A stretch of DNA of 64,000 nt from Phanerodontia chrysosporium (lineage: Eukaryota > Basidiomycota > Agaricomycetes > Polyporales > Phanerochaetaceae), in assembly GCA_001910725.1 (NCBI GenBank), contig MJGA01000051.1, forward strand, positions 1 to 64,000, given 5' to 3'. Position numbers and translations under genes: made by a program. How positions within the stretch are numbered: the stretch's first letter is position 1; the number at the start of each line of letters is the position of its first letter. Under the pieces are notes generated by a model. It worked only from the letters and a program-made list of their open reading frames with translations, searched no databases and was not told the origin of the DNA. Positions 34,078 to 45,667 of this stretch are shown in pieces.

Positions 34078-35753
34078 CTATTCAACACCCTCGAACCAGG
34101 GATCTCGGAGCAAATCTTCTGCGCTTGGACGGTCGTCCGGGTTCAAGCATAAGCATCTATGTAGAAACATAGCAGTCGAGTGAATCTGGTCTGCGGCAAT
34201 GAGACCGCTCTGTCGGAGATATCGCTTGAAACCGATAGGATGTGGCGGTGGGGTAGCTCGGTGTTCACCTAACGCAAGGGCTAGCTCAATGATATGACTC
34301 GGCAATGGCGTAAGTTTATGACTCACACGTTTCTTCGAACCACATCGATGCGTTCTTACTGACGTTGAGCTGCTCTGGAGAGATATCCTCGCCCGTAAAG
34401 CTCATCATCTGATACAGCATAGCCTCGTCGGGGTCTGCAATGGCAGCAGGCTCACTCATTGCCTCATGTCTGAATAGTGGTTCGCCTGTCAGAAGCTCAT
34501 GGGCCTTCACGCCCGTTTATATGAGACGGAAGTCTAGCGCGAAGCATGCAATACTCACCATACACCCGACCAACCATATATCCACCTTCTCATCCCATGA
34601 GCCGCCAAGAATCACCTCGGGTGGTCGCAGGTGAGCAGGTGTGCTGATTTCAAGTATTCGCTTTTCCTTGCTAATAGGTTGAGCTTGTATGTGAATTGAT
34701 TAGCATCTTTGGCGCAGTGACGACCTGGAACATACCGAAGCCAAAATCTGCGAGCACGAATGCGCGATTCATGACATGGTTCAGCGAGCTGGGAAGCGGC
34801 ACCGGGTGCGAGACCACGCTCTGCACTGTGCAGCCGTCCGAGACCTCCGGCGGATTATGTCTCGGCGGGTCAGATGCCATCCATTCGGTCACTTCGCCCA
34901 CCTTGAAGCCTTGTCGCAGCGAGAATAGCACATTGCTGGGCTGGACATCCGTGTGGACGAATCCGCTCCGATGGGTGTGCGCGATCCCGCGCAGCACGTG
35001 TAGCAGGATGCGCTTGCTGAGGTCGATAGGCAGCGGGCGAGGATCATCATCTGCAGCATTCTCCGGCTTGCTAGGAGGCAAGCTGCGGAGATCCTCGACA
35101 GTCCCGCCGTGGAGGTCCGTGACCAGGCACAAGTGCTCGCCGTCGCTCTCCTCCTTGCCTCTGAGCAGGATCTCGTCGCGCAGCTCGAGAACATGGGTCG
35201 AGTACGGAGACGAGGTGCACTTCAGGGCGCGCATGGTTGCAGCCTCCCAGTAGCGTTCGTACTCGTTCATCTTTGTCGCAAAGCCCGTCAGGACCTTGAG
35301 CGCCACGTACGTGCCCTCGCTGGTGTCCATCTTTCAGCAGCGGCGTCGTGTAGGGTAGACAGCGCGGACTTACGTGTTGCCCGCGAGCCAGACGCTGCTG
35401 TGGAGGCCCCAGCCGAGCTTGCGGAAGACGCAGTAGGCTATGCCGCTGTCGCGACTGCTGATACAGTCGTCGACGGCGATGCGCGGCCAGCCCGCGCCGC
35501 CGCCCCACCAGAGGCCGAGCGGCTCTTCGACAAACTTGAGACCTGTGTACGGCTTGTAGTCACGGTCGAAGAACTGGCCCTCGAGCCGCCATGGTGCGTC
35601 GCTCGCCTCCGGTGCGCGCGCCTCGTCCGCAGGTTTTGGCAGAGGCGGATCTACGACCGAGGCGAATCGTGCCGTCGTAATTAAAGGTCGCAGACGCAGG
35701 CGAGACCTAGCGCAACCACCTGAGTAGCCTCTACATGCTGCAAGTGTGAACAT
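34078..35753 (-). CDS. Protein kinase-like gene (SRPK-like), possibly decaying
   Basis: Kinase motifs appear in order: RKLGWGLHSSVWLA (Gly loop), TYVALKVLTG (VAIK Lys), GFVHTDVQPSNVLF (catalytic loop with Asp), VLADFGF (DFG), RPPEVILGGSWDEKVDIWLV (APE region) and NPDDRPSAEDLLRDPWF. The spacing and the PSNVL loop resemble SRPK kinases. Clear exons are 35753..35374, 35330..34736, 34683..34559 and 34504 to about 34321, then a last exon ending at 34078. Two joins do not keep frame: 35374/35330 leaves phase 2 against a phase 0 exon, and after WFEET (about 34320) only a 31-nt intron or a frameshift reaches PSHIIELALALGEH. It is either a recently damaged gene or one with unusual splicing. The N-terminus has a possible mitochondrial-like leader. 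Confidence 0.55.
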
Positions 35754-35924
35754 GACGACGCCACGAGGCAACCGTGGTGGTGGCAGAGCGCAAAACGAAC
35801 CAAGCGTCTACCGGGGTCAGTATAACAGGTTAGCCTATTACTTATATTCTACTGTATATGGGGCGAGACACAAGCACTCGAGTTGTTAGTATACATTCCA
35901 AGAAATAGATGACAATCGATGGAG

Positions 35925-38502
35925 TCATGTATATGCATCCCTGAGGTCCAGCGCCGCGCCCTCGAGGTCGTACAGCGCCTTGTCGAGCTTTCTCGCACCG
36001 CGCTCGTCGGCAGTCTCCACGACAAACTGCTCCAGGGCAGAATGCGCCTCTAGAAGGAGCTCTTCGAGGGTCTCGAGGGCGCGCTGCGCCCGCTTGTCTT
36101 CCGCCAGAATATGCTCGAGACGGCGGATGCAGCTGCCGACAGGGCGAATGGCGCGCAGAAAGGGTTGGGGCAGCGCAGAGACGGAAGCAACGATCCCGCT
36201 GAAAGATTCGAATGAATGCTTGAGCTCCGCGTATGCTTCCTGCGCTTTCGCCTCCGGCGGGTGAGCTGGTTGTACTGGACAACTTTCGGGCTCGACTGAT
36301 GGATGAATACTCGGGGCAACCGATAACGATGCACGGAGCTGGGAGGCTGACACGAATGTCAGTATATGTCTGCCGCATCGCAAGGAGATATTTACTAGGG
36401 ACAGATAACGGCTGTACCTGAGTAACAGGCCTATTTTCAGACGTGGCTGAGCCCGGTAGAACGATCTTTGGAGGTGTATCCGGTACCGGCGTGAGTTCTG
36501 AGAAGGCATATGACGGACTACGTCCAATAGGTCCAGCTAAATTTGCAGGGCCGGTACGTGGACGCTTCGGTGCTGTGGTGCCCTGCGCGGCCGCCTGCCG
36601 CTTTTTGGTCGACTTCGAGGGGACCGTAGAGAGCATCAGGGGCGTGCTGGCAGTCTTGAGACCGGGATCGCGCCGAGGAATGTCTAGCACGGGCGACTGT
36701 TCATCGGTATCGAGGGAATTGTTGAGCAGTTCCACGATTTGCCGCGCTCGAGTTACCCACGGCGGAGACTTATCTGCCTGTGCTTTGCGCTTCGGCAGTC
36801 TCTTGAGGGTCTTCTCGACCTGTCAGACTTTGTGAGGTGCATCATCCAAGAGCAAGTCCGAATTTACTGACCTCTGCCAATGCTTCTGGACTCCACCACT
36901 CGGAGTCCGCTGGTCGCTCCTGCTCGGCGAGGCCGGCCATGTGAGCCATGACCCCGCTGATGAGGGCAAGATTGCTGTAGCCGCCCTCGAGTATGCTCAC
37001 AACTCTTCCCTGCGCGAAGCGGTCTGCGAATGCACAGACGTGTTTCGTGAACCGATGATAAAACGAGGTCGGCATGTAGCAACCGTGCTGTGACATTTCG
37101 GTGTGCTCGTGCACCGATGCCGAGAAGCCACAGCTGTTAACAAAACTAGTCAGCCCGACGACAACTGCAGGTACGGGGGAATCCCATACCTCAGGAGTAC
37201 GATCGTCTTCTCCTTCAGGGCCTGTGTCTTGGTGACAAACTGAGTAGCCCGTTCGACGAGAGTCATGTATTTCTGCTGATAGTGCGTCCAGAACTCGTAC
37301 TCAGAGCTGTATGGCTCCAAGTGGACATTCTCGATCCACTGCCCGCCCTCACCCTGGAGTGAAAGCGAAGCAGCAGTGACGTTTGCAGGGGTGCCGCCCT
37401 GCATGACCATCGTCAGAGACGACAATTGGACTCCCAATACCACTCACCGCGCACGGGTAAGATTGGATATCATGGATGCTCCCGTAGAAAACGGTCAAGA
37501 ATCCGTCTTTGGTGTGGGGTTGATTAGCTTCCCTTTGAGCATTTATGTCCCAGACCACTTGCTGCGTTCCGTTGCCTGTGTATGACATGATTGATATTCA
37601 CGCCACCAGGTAAGCGTTGGCTTACCATGGTGGAGGTCAATGTCTAGAATGACGACGTGCGTATATCCATGTTGGTAAAACGCTAGCGCGCGGGATTAGC
37701 AATGCGACTCTCAGGAGCTGCTCATGTGGTAATACCATGTATGGCACCCACAGCGACAGTGTTGATAAAGCCCAATCCAGCGGGTGCACCCTGTATAGGG
37801 CTTGATGAGCTTATCTGCGACGAGACTTGCAAGAAGACATACAGAAATGCAATGATGCCCTGGTGGACGAATAGCGACAAACGCTCGGGTCCCATATGGC
37901 TGGTCAGGACTATTTCTCGACGGTACTGCCTTGGAACCGGCGGCAACTGCGTCGACAGCTTCACAAACCGTACCCATCGCAGCCTTGAACGTATCAAAGG
38001 ACTTGGGGCATACTGCAAGACCATTAGCTTCCGTCTCAGCCAGTCCTGCAGACCACCCACAGTAGAGGTCCTGCTCGAACTCGGGCGGAAGCTCGCGCTC
38101 ACCGTGCGTAATCCGCTGGCGGCTCAGCTTGCACCACTCCTCGAGTACCTGTGCGTATGTCGGGCCGTCCTCGGGCTTGATGTGTAGCACGGTGCACGCG
38201 GCAGGGTGCTCTGCAATGCTGTGTATGCGCGCAGTGCTTCGCACAATCGTGAAAGGTGCCTCTGCGGCGTCTGCAGATCCTGCGTCCACGGATCCTGAGC
38301 GCGACGCGTCCTGACTGGCTGCGTCCTCGAGCCGCGCGTAGATGGCGGCCACGCCTGCGTTCACAGCATATAGCCGCTCCGGACGTTCTAAGCTATGCTT
38401 AGCACCACCTTTGGAGATGTTGCGGTGCGTGAGGCACCCGTCTTGGGTGTAGACGATGGCACGCCTCCGGACAGGGTCCGTGCTGGACTGACGCGCTGTC
38501 AT
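35925..38502 (-). CDS. Histone deacetylase 1, HOS3/HDA1-like
   Basis: Eight exons (38502..37843, 37790..37736, 37682..37626, 37575..37448, 37398..37190, 37133..36872, 36819..36418, 36338..35925) give 728 residues. The N-terminal part has HSLERPERLYAVNAGVAA. Catalytic motifs follow: RAFVAIRPPGHHC, LGFINTVAVGAIHAF, then VVILDIDLHHGNGTQ with the zinc-binding Asp and His, CGFSASVHEHTEMSQHG, and RVVSILEGGYSNLAL. This is the HOS3 layout of class II deacetylases. The C-terminal 270 residues are disordered, with a nuclear-localisation-like KRQAAAQGTTAPKRPRTG, then a helical tail. It probably removes acetyl groups from histones or septin-ring-associated proteins. Two paralogues lie at 41640 and 60420 with the same 55- and 57-nt exons. 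Confidence 0.9.
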
Positions 38503-38830
38503 TTGCTCGTCGCCTGAGGTCGTCTTGTTGGAAAGCGTAAGCCAATATATTCTGAGTAGAGAGAGGCCGCCTTACAAGATACGTTCGGTCTTACACTTGC
38601 ATCTCTTTTACGCTCGTTGCGAGATGAGGGTCGGAGCCAATCGCGTGCTGTGTCTCAAATGAGACGCGCTTACGCCATCAAAAGTCTTACTATAGGCCGT
38701 TCAAGAGGTTACTTACATCATCACAAAGGGCTTGTTACATCGTCAATCGACCGTTTTAAAGCAGCATACAAATGGTATTTACTCGCGCGCTACCGCTACA
38801 AAGGAGTTGCTGTTTTCCAGCAACATGAAC

Positions 38831-40634
38831 TCACGCCGAGGCAGTCTTCCAGATGAGATACAGGCAAGCCCTCCCTCTCCCTTCGTTGACGTCCGTGCTC
38901 ATTCCCTGCCAGCCTGTCGGTGCAGCACGCAGCGGCCGCTCTGTCCGGAGGAGCTGCACCTCGGTGATGCGGCCCTTCGCACGCGCATCATACACAGGCA
39001 CGACATAGCGGAATCGGCTGCCAAGGGTGCCTTTCGAGATGTCTGCGAGCGAGAGGTCTGCGATGCGCGAGACCGTGATTGCGAAGCCTGTCGCGGCCGC
39101 GCTCGCGTCGGTCGTGTATTCCGGGGTGAGCCAGACGAACCTGCGCATCGTGTCAGCACATGGAAGAGCAGAGCTCGCTGAGAAGTAGCACGTACTTGCC
39201 GCCAAGCTGATGGTTGAGATCGGCACTCTGTCCGTTATACTCATAGATCGCACCCTCAGGCATGTCGTCGAAGGTTTCTCCGTAGCATACCTGGTGATCG
39301 TTTAGTCAAGCTATTTGAATCTCTGTACTGAACTCACCGTCAAGGTTTTGATATACTTGCTCGTAGGACTTGCAGATCTGAAGGGGCTGATTGAACCTGG
39401 CAGAGAGACAAATGACCTGGCCGCTAACTCAGTCATTTGCCCGGACCAGGTACGAAGTACGCACCATGAGGCCGTTGACATCGTCTTCCAGAGTATGTAC
39501 AGGCAGCCCTTCTTGCGACCCTTGTTCAGGTCGTTGATGCAAAAGCCATGCCAACCACTCGGAGGCCTGCTCAGTGGGACGTCCGACCTCACGAAGCCGA
39601 CGTCGACGATCTTATCAGTTACCTTCCGGTCTGCGCGTGGGATGACGTAGCGGAACTCCCCGCCAGCACGCTTGGCGAGGTCCTTGAGCTTCGGGTCTTC
39701 AAATGCCTGGATGAGTACGTCGAACGAAGTCGCCGCTTTTGAGGTATCAGTTGTGTACAATGGAACAAGCCAGACACATCTAAAGGAAAAATCGTTGTTA
39801 GGCTAAGTGGGGATGGGAGATCGGGTCACTGACTTGCTTCCGCCGTTGAAGTCTAGGTTCGCACTGAGTCCGTTGATCTCGCGAATGCAATCTGACGGGG
39901 CATCCTTTTCGTCGTCGCCGTAGATGACCTCGAGTCGCTGAACGTACTCCTTCGGCCCCGAGCTGTTCCTTGAGGACAGGTTCCTTGCTACGGTCGGGAC
40001 TGCGAGAGAGAGGCGCGAGCCGCTTCCACTTCCGCAGTACGTCAGCCTGACCCCATAGAGACGGCATTTTCTGACGCACCTGGCAACCTCGCCCTCAGTC
40101 ATTTTCATAAGGATATATAGGTACGTCCTGCGACGGCCCTTGTTCAGATCCTCACTGATCCTGTCCCAGCCCGGCGGCGCGGTGGCAACCTTTGTCGACG
40201 AGCGCAGGAGCAACGCATATGTGATCTTGCGCGGCTCGTCGGGGTCGGCCTTTGCGAATACGTAGCGGTAGCCACCTCCAGTGCCCTTCGCAATGTCGTC
40301 CATGCCACCTGATGGGCTGCTTTGCACGACGACGTGCAGAGACGTTGCCGCAGCGGCCGGGTCTGTTGTGTAGCTCGGAACGAGCCAGACATGTCTGCGG
40401 TCGTCAGCCATGTGCAGATGCAACCTAGGATGAGACGCACTTTCCGCCGAACTGGTGGTTGAGGTCGTGACTTAGGCCGGTGAGCTCTCGCAGGGCATTT
40501 GGTGGAGCATCGGATGGCAAATCGCCGTATTTGACCTGTCAGCGCGGCTTGCGTTAGAGTAGACAGTTGGGTTAACGTCTGGAGCATACCTTCAGATCGC
40601 TGATATATTCGCGTTTTGGTTCGACGGAAGGCAT
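38831..40634 (-). CDS. Three-repeat protein with MABP-like domains
   Basis: Eight exons (40634..40590, 40535..40441, 40394..40080, 39983..39834, 39779..39465, 39368..39338, 39290..39196, 39140..38831) give 451 residues. The protein is one module of about 150 residues repeated three times. Each module has a YGD/YGE start, an NGLSADLN-like turn, then VWLVPSYTTD, AATSF, IAKGTGGGYRYV and GW..DLNKGRR..YLYILMK. The last stretch resembles the MABP beta-prism fold, in which a P-GW then DLN-KG-Y-YL pattern recurs. MABP domains bind membranes; the role here is unknown. The modules also share exon borders: 95/315, 150/315 and 95/310 nt, and two 96-nt introns sit at matching places. No signal peptide is seen. 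The acceptors at 39983 and 39368 are the least certain. Confidence 0.7.
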
Positions 40635-40935
40635 GTGGAAATGAGACTGAAGAGGTTTGAATGAAGGCTGGAGCAACCGTAGCAGCACATATTATATATG
40701 CGTGCGCCATGCGACGGCGACGAGGCGGCGTGTGCGGTGCTTCCTGATGCCACTCATCGATGTCCCCGGCGAGTGCGTGGATGACAACACAGCGCAGCGT
40801 CCGCAAACGCTGAAAGGTCCCGCGTGCGGACAGCATGTGTGGCGTGCAGGGTCCTTTTCGGTGCTCGCCGATGGTGTCTGCCTGCACCCTGAGCCCGGAG
40901 CGCGACCATGCGTGGCGCACGAGGCTGCCTGGAAC

Positions 40936-41378
40936 TCACGACCACAACGCTGTCTCGCCCTCTCCGCGAACGAGGTGCGTGAGATAGTCGCCGAGCATGA
41001 CAATGACCAGGTGGCGCTCATAGTACGGCTGTAGGTCTGCTTGTGCGAATGACGGTGGATTGAAGGTAACGAAGTGTATGCGGAACTGCAGATTGAGGGG
41101 TTATTGGAATGTTAACAGTGCTGCGGAAAGTTTGTGCACAACTCACGAGAGCACAGGCTGCTGATAGTGGTGGTCATCAACATAGGGCAGGGCCAAGTAT
41201 AAGAGTGAGAAGACGTCGGGCGCAATCCCACACAGCTGGAGATTTCATGAAAGAGAGGGTAATACTGAGCCGCGAGTAACTGCAATTTCTTACTGTGATT
41301 GACAGCTACAAGATGTATGTAAGCGCCTCCTTCAAACACTTCACTTACATTCTGACTAGGGTTACTTACTCTATTCAT
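40936..41378 (-). CDS. Doubtful small gene or gene fragment
   Basis: The minus strand has protein-like stretches: GIAPDVFSLLYLALPYVDDH at about 41229-41170, then FRIHFVTFNPPSFAQ and YYERHLVIVMLGDYLTHLVR near 41085-40955. An exon chain starting MNR at 41378 with a 12-nt exon (41305..41294) can be drawn. The join into the last part needs a weak donor, and a strong donor (GTGAGT) also follows at about 40937. I do not recognise the family. It may be a decayed fragment. Confidence 0.25.
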
Positions 41379-41639
41379 TTGCCGATTTCAACGGGATTGA
41401 ACGCGCGAGTCGCGACTTTCGTTTCCAACCATCCTCATCGTATTTATCGCGCTTTCGGCCTCTTCTTCTTCCTAACATTGTAGCGATATTTGAAAGAAAC
41501 TGAACAAACGATCAAGACTGTATAACACGTTCAAGTGAGTCAGGTCGCTCTACACCTCGACGAGGAGCGGGGACAGTAAGAGATCGAGGATGTGGCGCGT
41601 CGGTAAAGTAGCGAAGCTAACCACTTTGCAGTGTCTGTA

Positions 41640-44344
41640 ATGCCTGGAACCACGGGCAGGCAGGCGACCGTCTACTTCCAGGAGTTGCACGAGGACCACC
41701 GGAACCATGTCAAAAAGGACGACCTCGAGAGCCCCCGCCGCATCCGCGCTGTCGAGTTTGGAGCGGTCGCATTCTTCGCCCGCCTTGAGGAGCTCTATCC
41801 GAACGACCTACCTTTTCGGATTGTCCGAAGCCACGCTGCACTCCGTGATATCGCCGACAACGTTGCCGCACGCGTCATGTTTGGGCTCAAGGACGAGGTA
41901 CTCGAGAGGGAAAGCTACGTTGAGAAGCTGAAGCGATGGAGCGAGGAGTGTGCACTGGCTGGATACAAGTTGGAGCAGGATCTGTATAGTGAGTGCTGTT
42001 CTCCTCGTTTGACGCGTCCGTTCATCGTTCTACGCCTTAGTTTGTGGCCAGTCGTACTCGGCATTTGCTGCTGTGCTAGCTACCGTTTGTGAAGCTATAG
42101 ACCGCGTCGCTGCTGCTAGCGCCTCTCCAACAGCCGTAGACACGCGTGCGTTTGTCGCCGCCCGTCCTCCAGGACACCACAGCAAGCCTGTGCGTCCCCC
42201 CTTTTCCCGTCTATACACAACGGATTCGCTAACATTGTACAGAACCGGCCTGCAGGCATGGGTTTCCTCAACTACGTTGTCCTCGGTGCGATACATGGTA
42301 GGCACGGCGGCAAAGCGTGCCAAGCGGCGGACACTGAAGGCCTTTGACTGTAGCATACATGGAACACCGCTACTCGCACATCGTCATCCTGGATATCGAC
42401 CTTCACCACGGTGTGTGTTGATGAGGCGATTGCATCCCTATCAAGATCTGATGACAGCGCAGGCAATGGGACACAAACGATGGTACGAGAGGTGACAGAT
42501 ACTGTCCGCCGCACATCAAGCAACGACTTTGAGCCCGCAATGTTTTTCGGCAGCATACACGACGTTGACCTCTATCCCTGCAAAGTAGGCGCAGCTGTCC
42601 CCTCCGCTGCTCGGTCTGGACCAGGCACTCAACCACGTGATGATATTCAGGACGCGGCGGCCGACTACGAGGATCCTCGATTGGTCTCACGCGGTATGGA
42701 TGGCCAATGGATCGAGAATGTCACCATGCGGCCGCACACGAGTGAAGCCGATTTCTGGGTCGCGTATGAGGGCCGATACAAGACGCTTCTTACGAGCGCA
42801 GCGACGTTTCTCGAGACAACACGGGCACCACCAGAGAAGACAATCATATTCATCAGGTGCGTCGCTCGTGCACCCTCTCATTGTGAAGTGCTCATATGGC
42901 GCTCTAGCTGCGGATTTAGCGCGTCACAACACGAATACGATGGAGTCGCGGGTGAATGCCGCGTCCCACCCTCGTTCTTCCATCGCTTTACGCGGGATGC
43001 ATGTACGCTCGCGGACGCGCATGCGCAAGGCCGACTCGTAAGCATCCTTGAAGGCGGATACAGCGATCGCGCACTTCTCAGCGGTACGCTCGCGCACCTC
43101 GCGGGACTGACGGATGCGCCCGGCGTCAGCCCGGCATGGTGGGACATGCAGAGCTTGCAAGATGTGCGTCCCCGCCGCATATATGCAGCTAAAAGGCCCT
43201 CCTGACGTCGAGACAGCTCGAGAAGGTCGCCATACGTAGAAAAGGCCGAAAGCCAAACCTCAGCCAGCTCCCGCGCTGGGTTCAACGATCGGTGCAGATC
43301 TACGAAGCTCTGCATGTGACGCCCAGGCCCGACGAACCGGTGGTTGCACCTCCGCCATACACGCCTTTCGTGGCCTCGCCGCCTCGCCCACATGCACAAA
43401 CGCAGTGGGGACTGTTTCCGCCAGCGGCTGCGTCGGCGTTACCACAGATGGGCGCGCCGTCATCTGCTAGCGCGGCCGACGACCATCGGGTGAGCAACCG
43501 CCTCGAGGAGAAACGCAGGCACACGATCGCAGAGCTTCGCCCGTTCATTCCCGGCGGACTTAGCGACGAGGAAGAGGAACACGACGATCCCGAGTCGGAC
43601 GAGCTCGACGGGTCGGACCCCGACGAGGTTCCGTTGTCAACGCGGGGACGTGGGCGCGGACGTGGACGCCCACGAGGGCGAGGGCGGGGTAGCCGCGGTG
43701 GGCCCGGGAGTCGCGGCGGACGTGGCAGTCGAGGCGGGAGAGGCAGAGGGCGCGGGCGCGGTGCTGCACACGTGGACGTGGCGGTGCATGCCCCTGAAGG
43801 CGTCGACCCGAAGCCTGTCACGGTTCCGACAGGGTTGGAGAAAGATATTGGCGGCATGGCACAGCCCGTGCTCCCACCTTCAGCACCAGAGGCGGGTTCG
43901 TCGAATAGCAAACGCTCGCCGGATGAACCGCCCTCGAATGACCAGCAGCGCAAGCGGGCGCGACAGAACTCGACACAATCGGACTCAACCGCTGTCGCTG
44001 CGTCGACCTCGGGAGGTGCAGCGCAGGGAGGTGCGGCCGGCGACACGACCGCACTGCGGCATTCGCTCGAGGGCTTCGCGGCACGCGTCCATGGACACGT
44101 GGGCACGCTCCCTGAGGCTATTGTCAGCGCTGCGCGCCGTGCGCGCGGGTGTGTCGCGATGCTGGAGCGCGCCGCGGCGGACGCCACTCTTGTCGGGACG
44201 GCGGTGGACACGCTGTACGACCTCGGGCAGGAAGTCTTCCCAGCATCCAGCGCGCTGCCCGATGTTCGCCTGGGGCGCGAGCTCAGCCACTTGTTCTTCG
44301 ACCTCCTCGGTGCCGCGGACGAATTCCGGAGGCGCAGAAGATGA
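41640..44344 (+). CDS. Histone deacetylase 2, HOS3/HDA1-like, with RG-rich linker
   Basis: Eight exons (41640..41988, 42041..42189, 42243..42297, 42354..42410, 42463..42584, 42651..42856, 42908..43163, 43217..44344) encode 773 residues. Motifs match deacetylase 1: RAFVAARPPGHHS, MGFLNYVVLGAIHAY, IVILDIDLHHGNGTQ, CGFSASQHEYDG and LVSILEGGYSDRALL. It has one extra intron (41989-42040) in the N-terminal part. The 66-nt intron at 42585-42650 is in frame if retained. The C-terminal exon adds an acidic patch (DEEEEHDDPESDE), a 40-residue Arg/Gly tract, and a basic QQRKRARQN. RG tracts usually bind RNA or are methylated; that is inference here. Conserved exon sizes (55 and 57 nt) show descent from the same ancestor as the copies at 35925 and 60420. 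Confidence 0.9.
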
Positions 44345-45339
44345 GCTCTGGAGGGTCGTCGTGAATTGCTTCCTCATGCTGATTGGGATAGTGCGTCTCG
44401 GAGATTACTCTTCTTGGGATTGGGTCGAATGTACAGTAGTTCGTACTTTTGGAACGGTAGCACTTGTGGTGGAATGCTGGATCTGTACGTTCTTATACCT
44501 TAGGAGTCTGATGTATAACGTTCATGTCATCTTGGGGTGACTTCGCTTCTTAAATAGGGATGGCGCTATATATATTCACAGGCTGTATTGACTAGAGCGA
44601 ATGCCACTGACTTACCGAGGGTAAGCACACTAAGTAAACAAAGCAAAGGGCAATACGACTTCGATGTAGTTGCGACGTCACGACATCATGGCACAAAGCT
44701 TACAAAGCAAGAATGATCGTGGCCGCGTCTCCTCAGCACAATTTTAGCTATTGCTCATGACTTTCACAGCATGTTAGGTGCAGTTATTCGACAGTACTGG
44801 CTGTAGCAGTCCAGAATAACTGACGTATGCAAGGTTTCTTTTGGGTGACACGTACTTCAAATGATCCGTGAGAACTAGCTGCTACCCGCGCAAGATAGTG
44901 AAGGCCATGTACCTCACGTTTTGCAGACGTCCACGGTCCTTATCGGCAGCTCGCTTGATCAGCTGTATATGCTGAACCTTCGAAATCAAGCTTCTTGCAT
45001 GGTTGGAAATGTTCTTACGGACAAGCGAAGACAAAAGTGACCCAGGAACGCACACCCGGAGAACTGTCCTCGGGTCTCGTGGTCAGCAACGTGCTGAAGC
45101 GGAGAGGTATCCGACTTTGCCGATGTATTTCTTTCCCCGGCTTCTGCAGGAATCAGCAGTATTATAAGTTGGTGCGTGCGTGAGCATCATTCTGATTCTC
45201 TTGCTCTGTCCATGCTCATCGAGTTTCTCTTGTCGACCCAGAAGTCGTTCTTGGGGATTCTGTATCGTGGAGGTAGATATGATTTCATTGTCTCGAAACC
45301 TCCTGGACCGACTGTCTTCTCTTTCGGAAGGTCACTGAA
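44345..45339. other. 1-kb interval without a gene
   Basis: This is the 3' flank of deacetylase 2 and the upstream flank of the interrupted zinc-finger gene. It is AT-richer than its surroundings, with no gene or named element seen. Confidence 0.5.
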
Positions 45340-45404
45340 ATGGCGTATTGTCATCGATGCGACCGGTATTTCAAGAATGAGGCCGCACTTGACCAGCATA
45401 GAGC

Positions 45405-45409
45405 CGACT
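45405..45409. repeat. Left target-site duplication (CGACT)
   Basis: CGACT directly precedes the 5' LTR and is repeated at 53024-53028 directly after the 3' LTR. The 5-bp length is usual for Ty3/Gypsy integration. Confidence 0.93.
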
Positions 45410-45618
45410 TGTTACGAATGTGCTGACAAATATTTTTCTTTTTCTTAGTCATTATCGTTGTATTATTACTCAGCCAGTTTCCGCCTTACTAATGTCGCTG
45501 TCCCTTCCTTAGTCATAGGCTAGGTTAGACGTATATAAGGCTAGGACTCTCGTCTCCTTTTCTCCAAGCTAGTATCTTGTATTCCCGTCTAGAATCTACC
45601 TCATTCTCGACTCTTACA
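45410..45618 (+). repeat. 5' LTR
   Basis: It is 209 bp, begins TG and ends CA, and appears identical to 52815-53023. A TATA box lies at 45532-45539. Confidence 0.95.
45532..45539 (+). promoter_or_regulatory. LTR TATA box
   Basis: TATATAAG lies 34 bp upstream of AAGCTAGTAT at 45566, the usual TATA-to-start distance. This predicts transcription starting at or near 45566. Confidence 0.6.
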
Positions 45619-45630
45619 TTATACTAGCTT
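45566..45630 (+). promoter_or_regulatory. Self-priming pair: RNA 5' end and primer-binding site
   Basis: AAGCTAGTAT at 45566-45575, at the predicted transcript start, is the exact reverse complement of ATACTAGCTT at 45621-45630. The latter lies two bases after the LTR end, where a primer-binding site belongs. No tRNA 3'-end complement (TGG start) is seen there. This is the arrangement of Tf1-type elements, which prime reverse transcription with their own RNA 5' end. Confidence 0.65.
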
Positions 45631-45667
45631 CCCCCACGTTTACCCTTCGACGGGACACCCCTCGAAG

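Noticed and set aside
34290..34320. 31-nt intron in the kinase gene
   Set aside because: It would keep phase but removes a segment (LTPLP) that looks conserved; left unresolved.
43300..44211. 303-codon minus-strand open frame
   Set aside because: It is the antisense of the RG-rich last exon of histone deacetylase 2.
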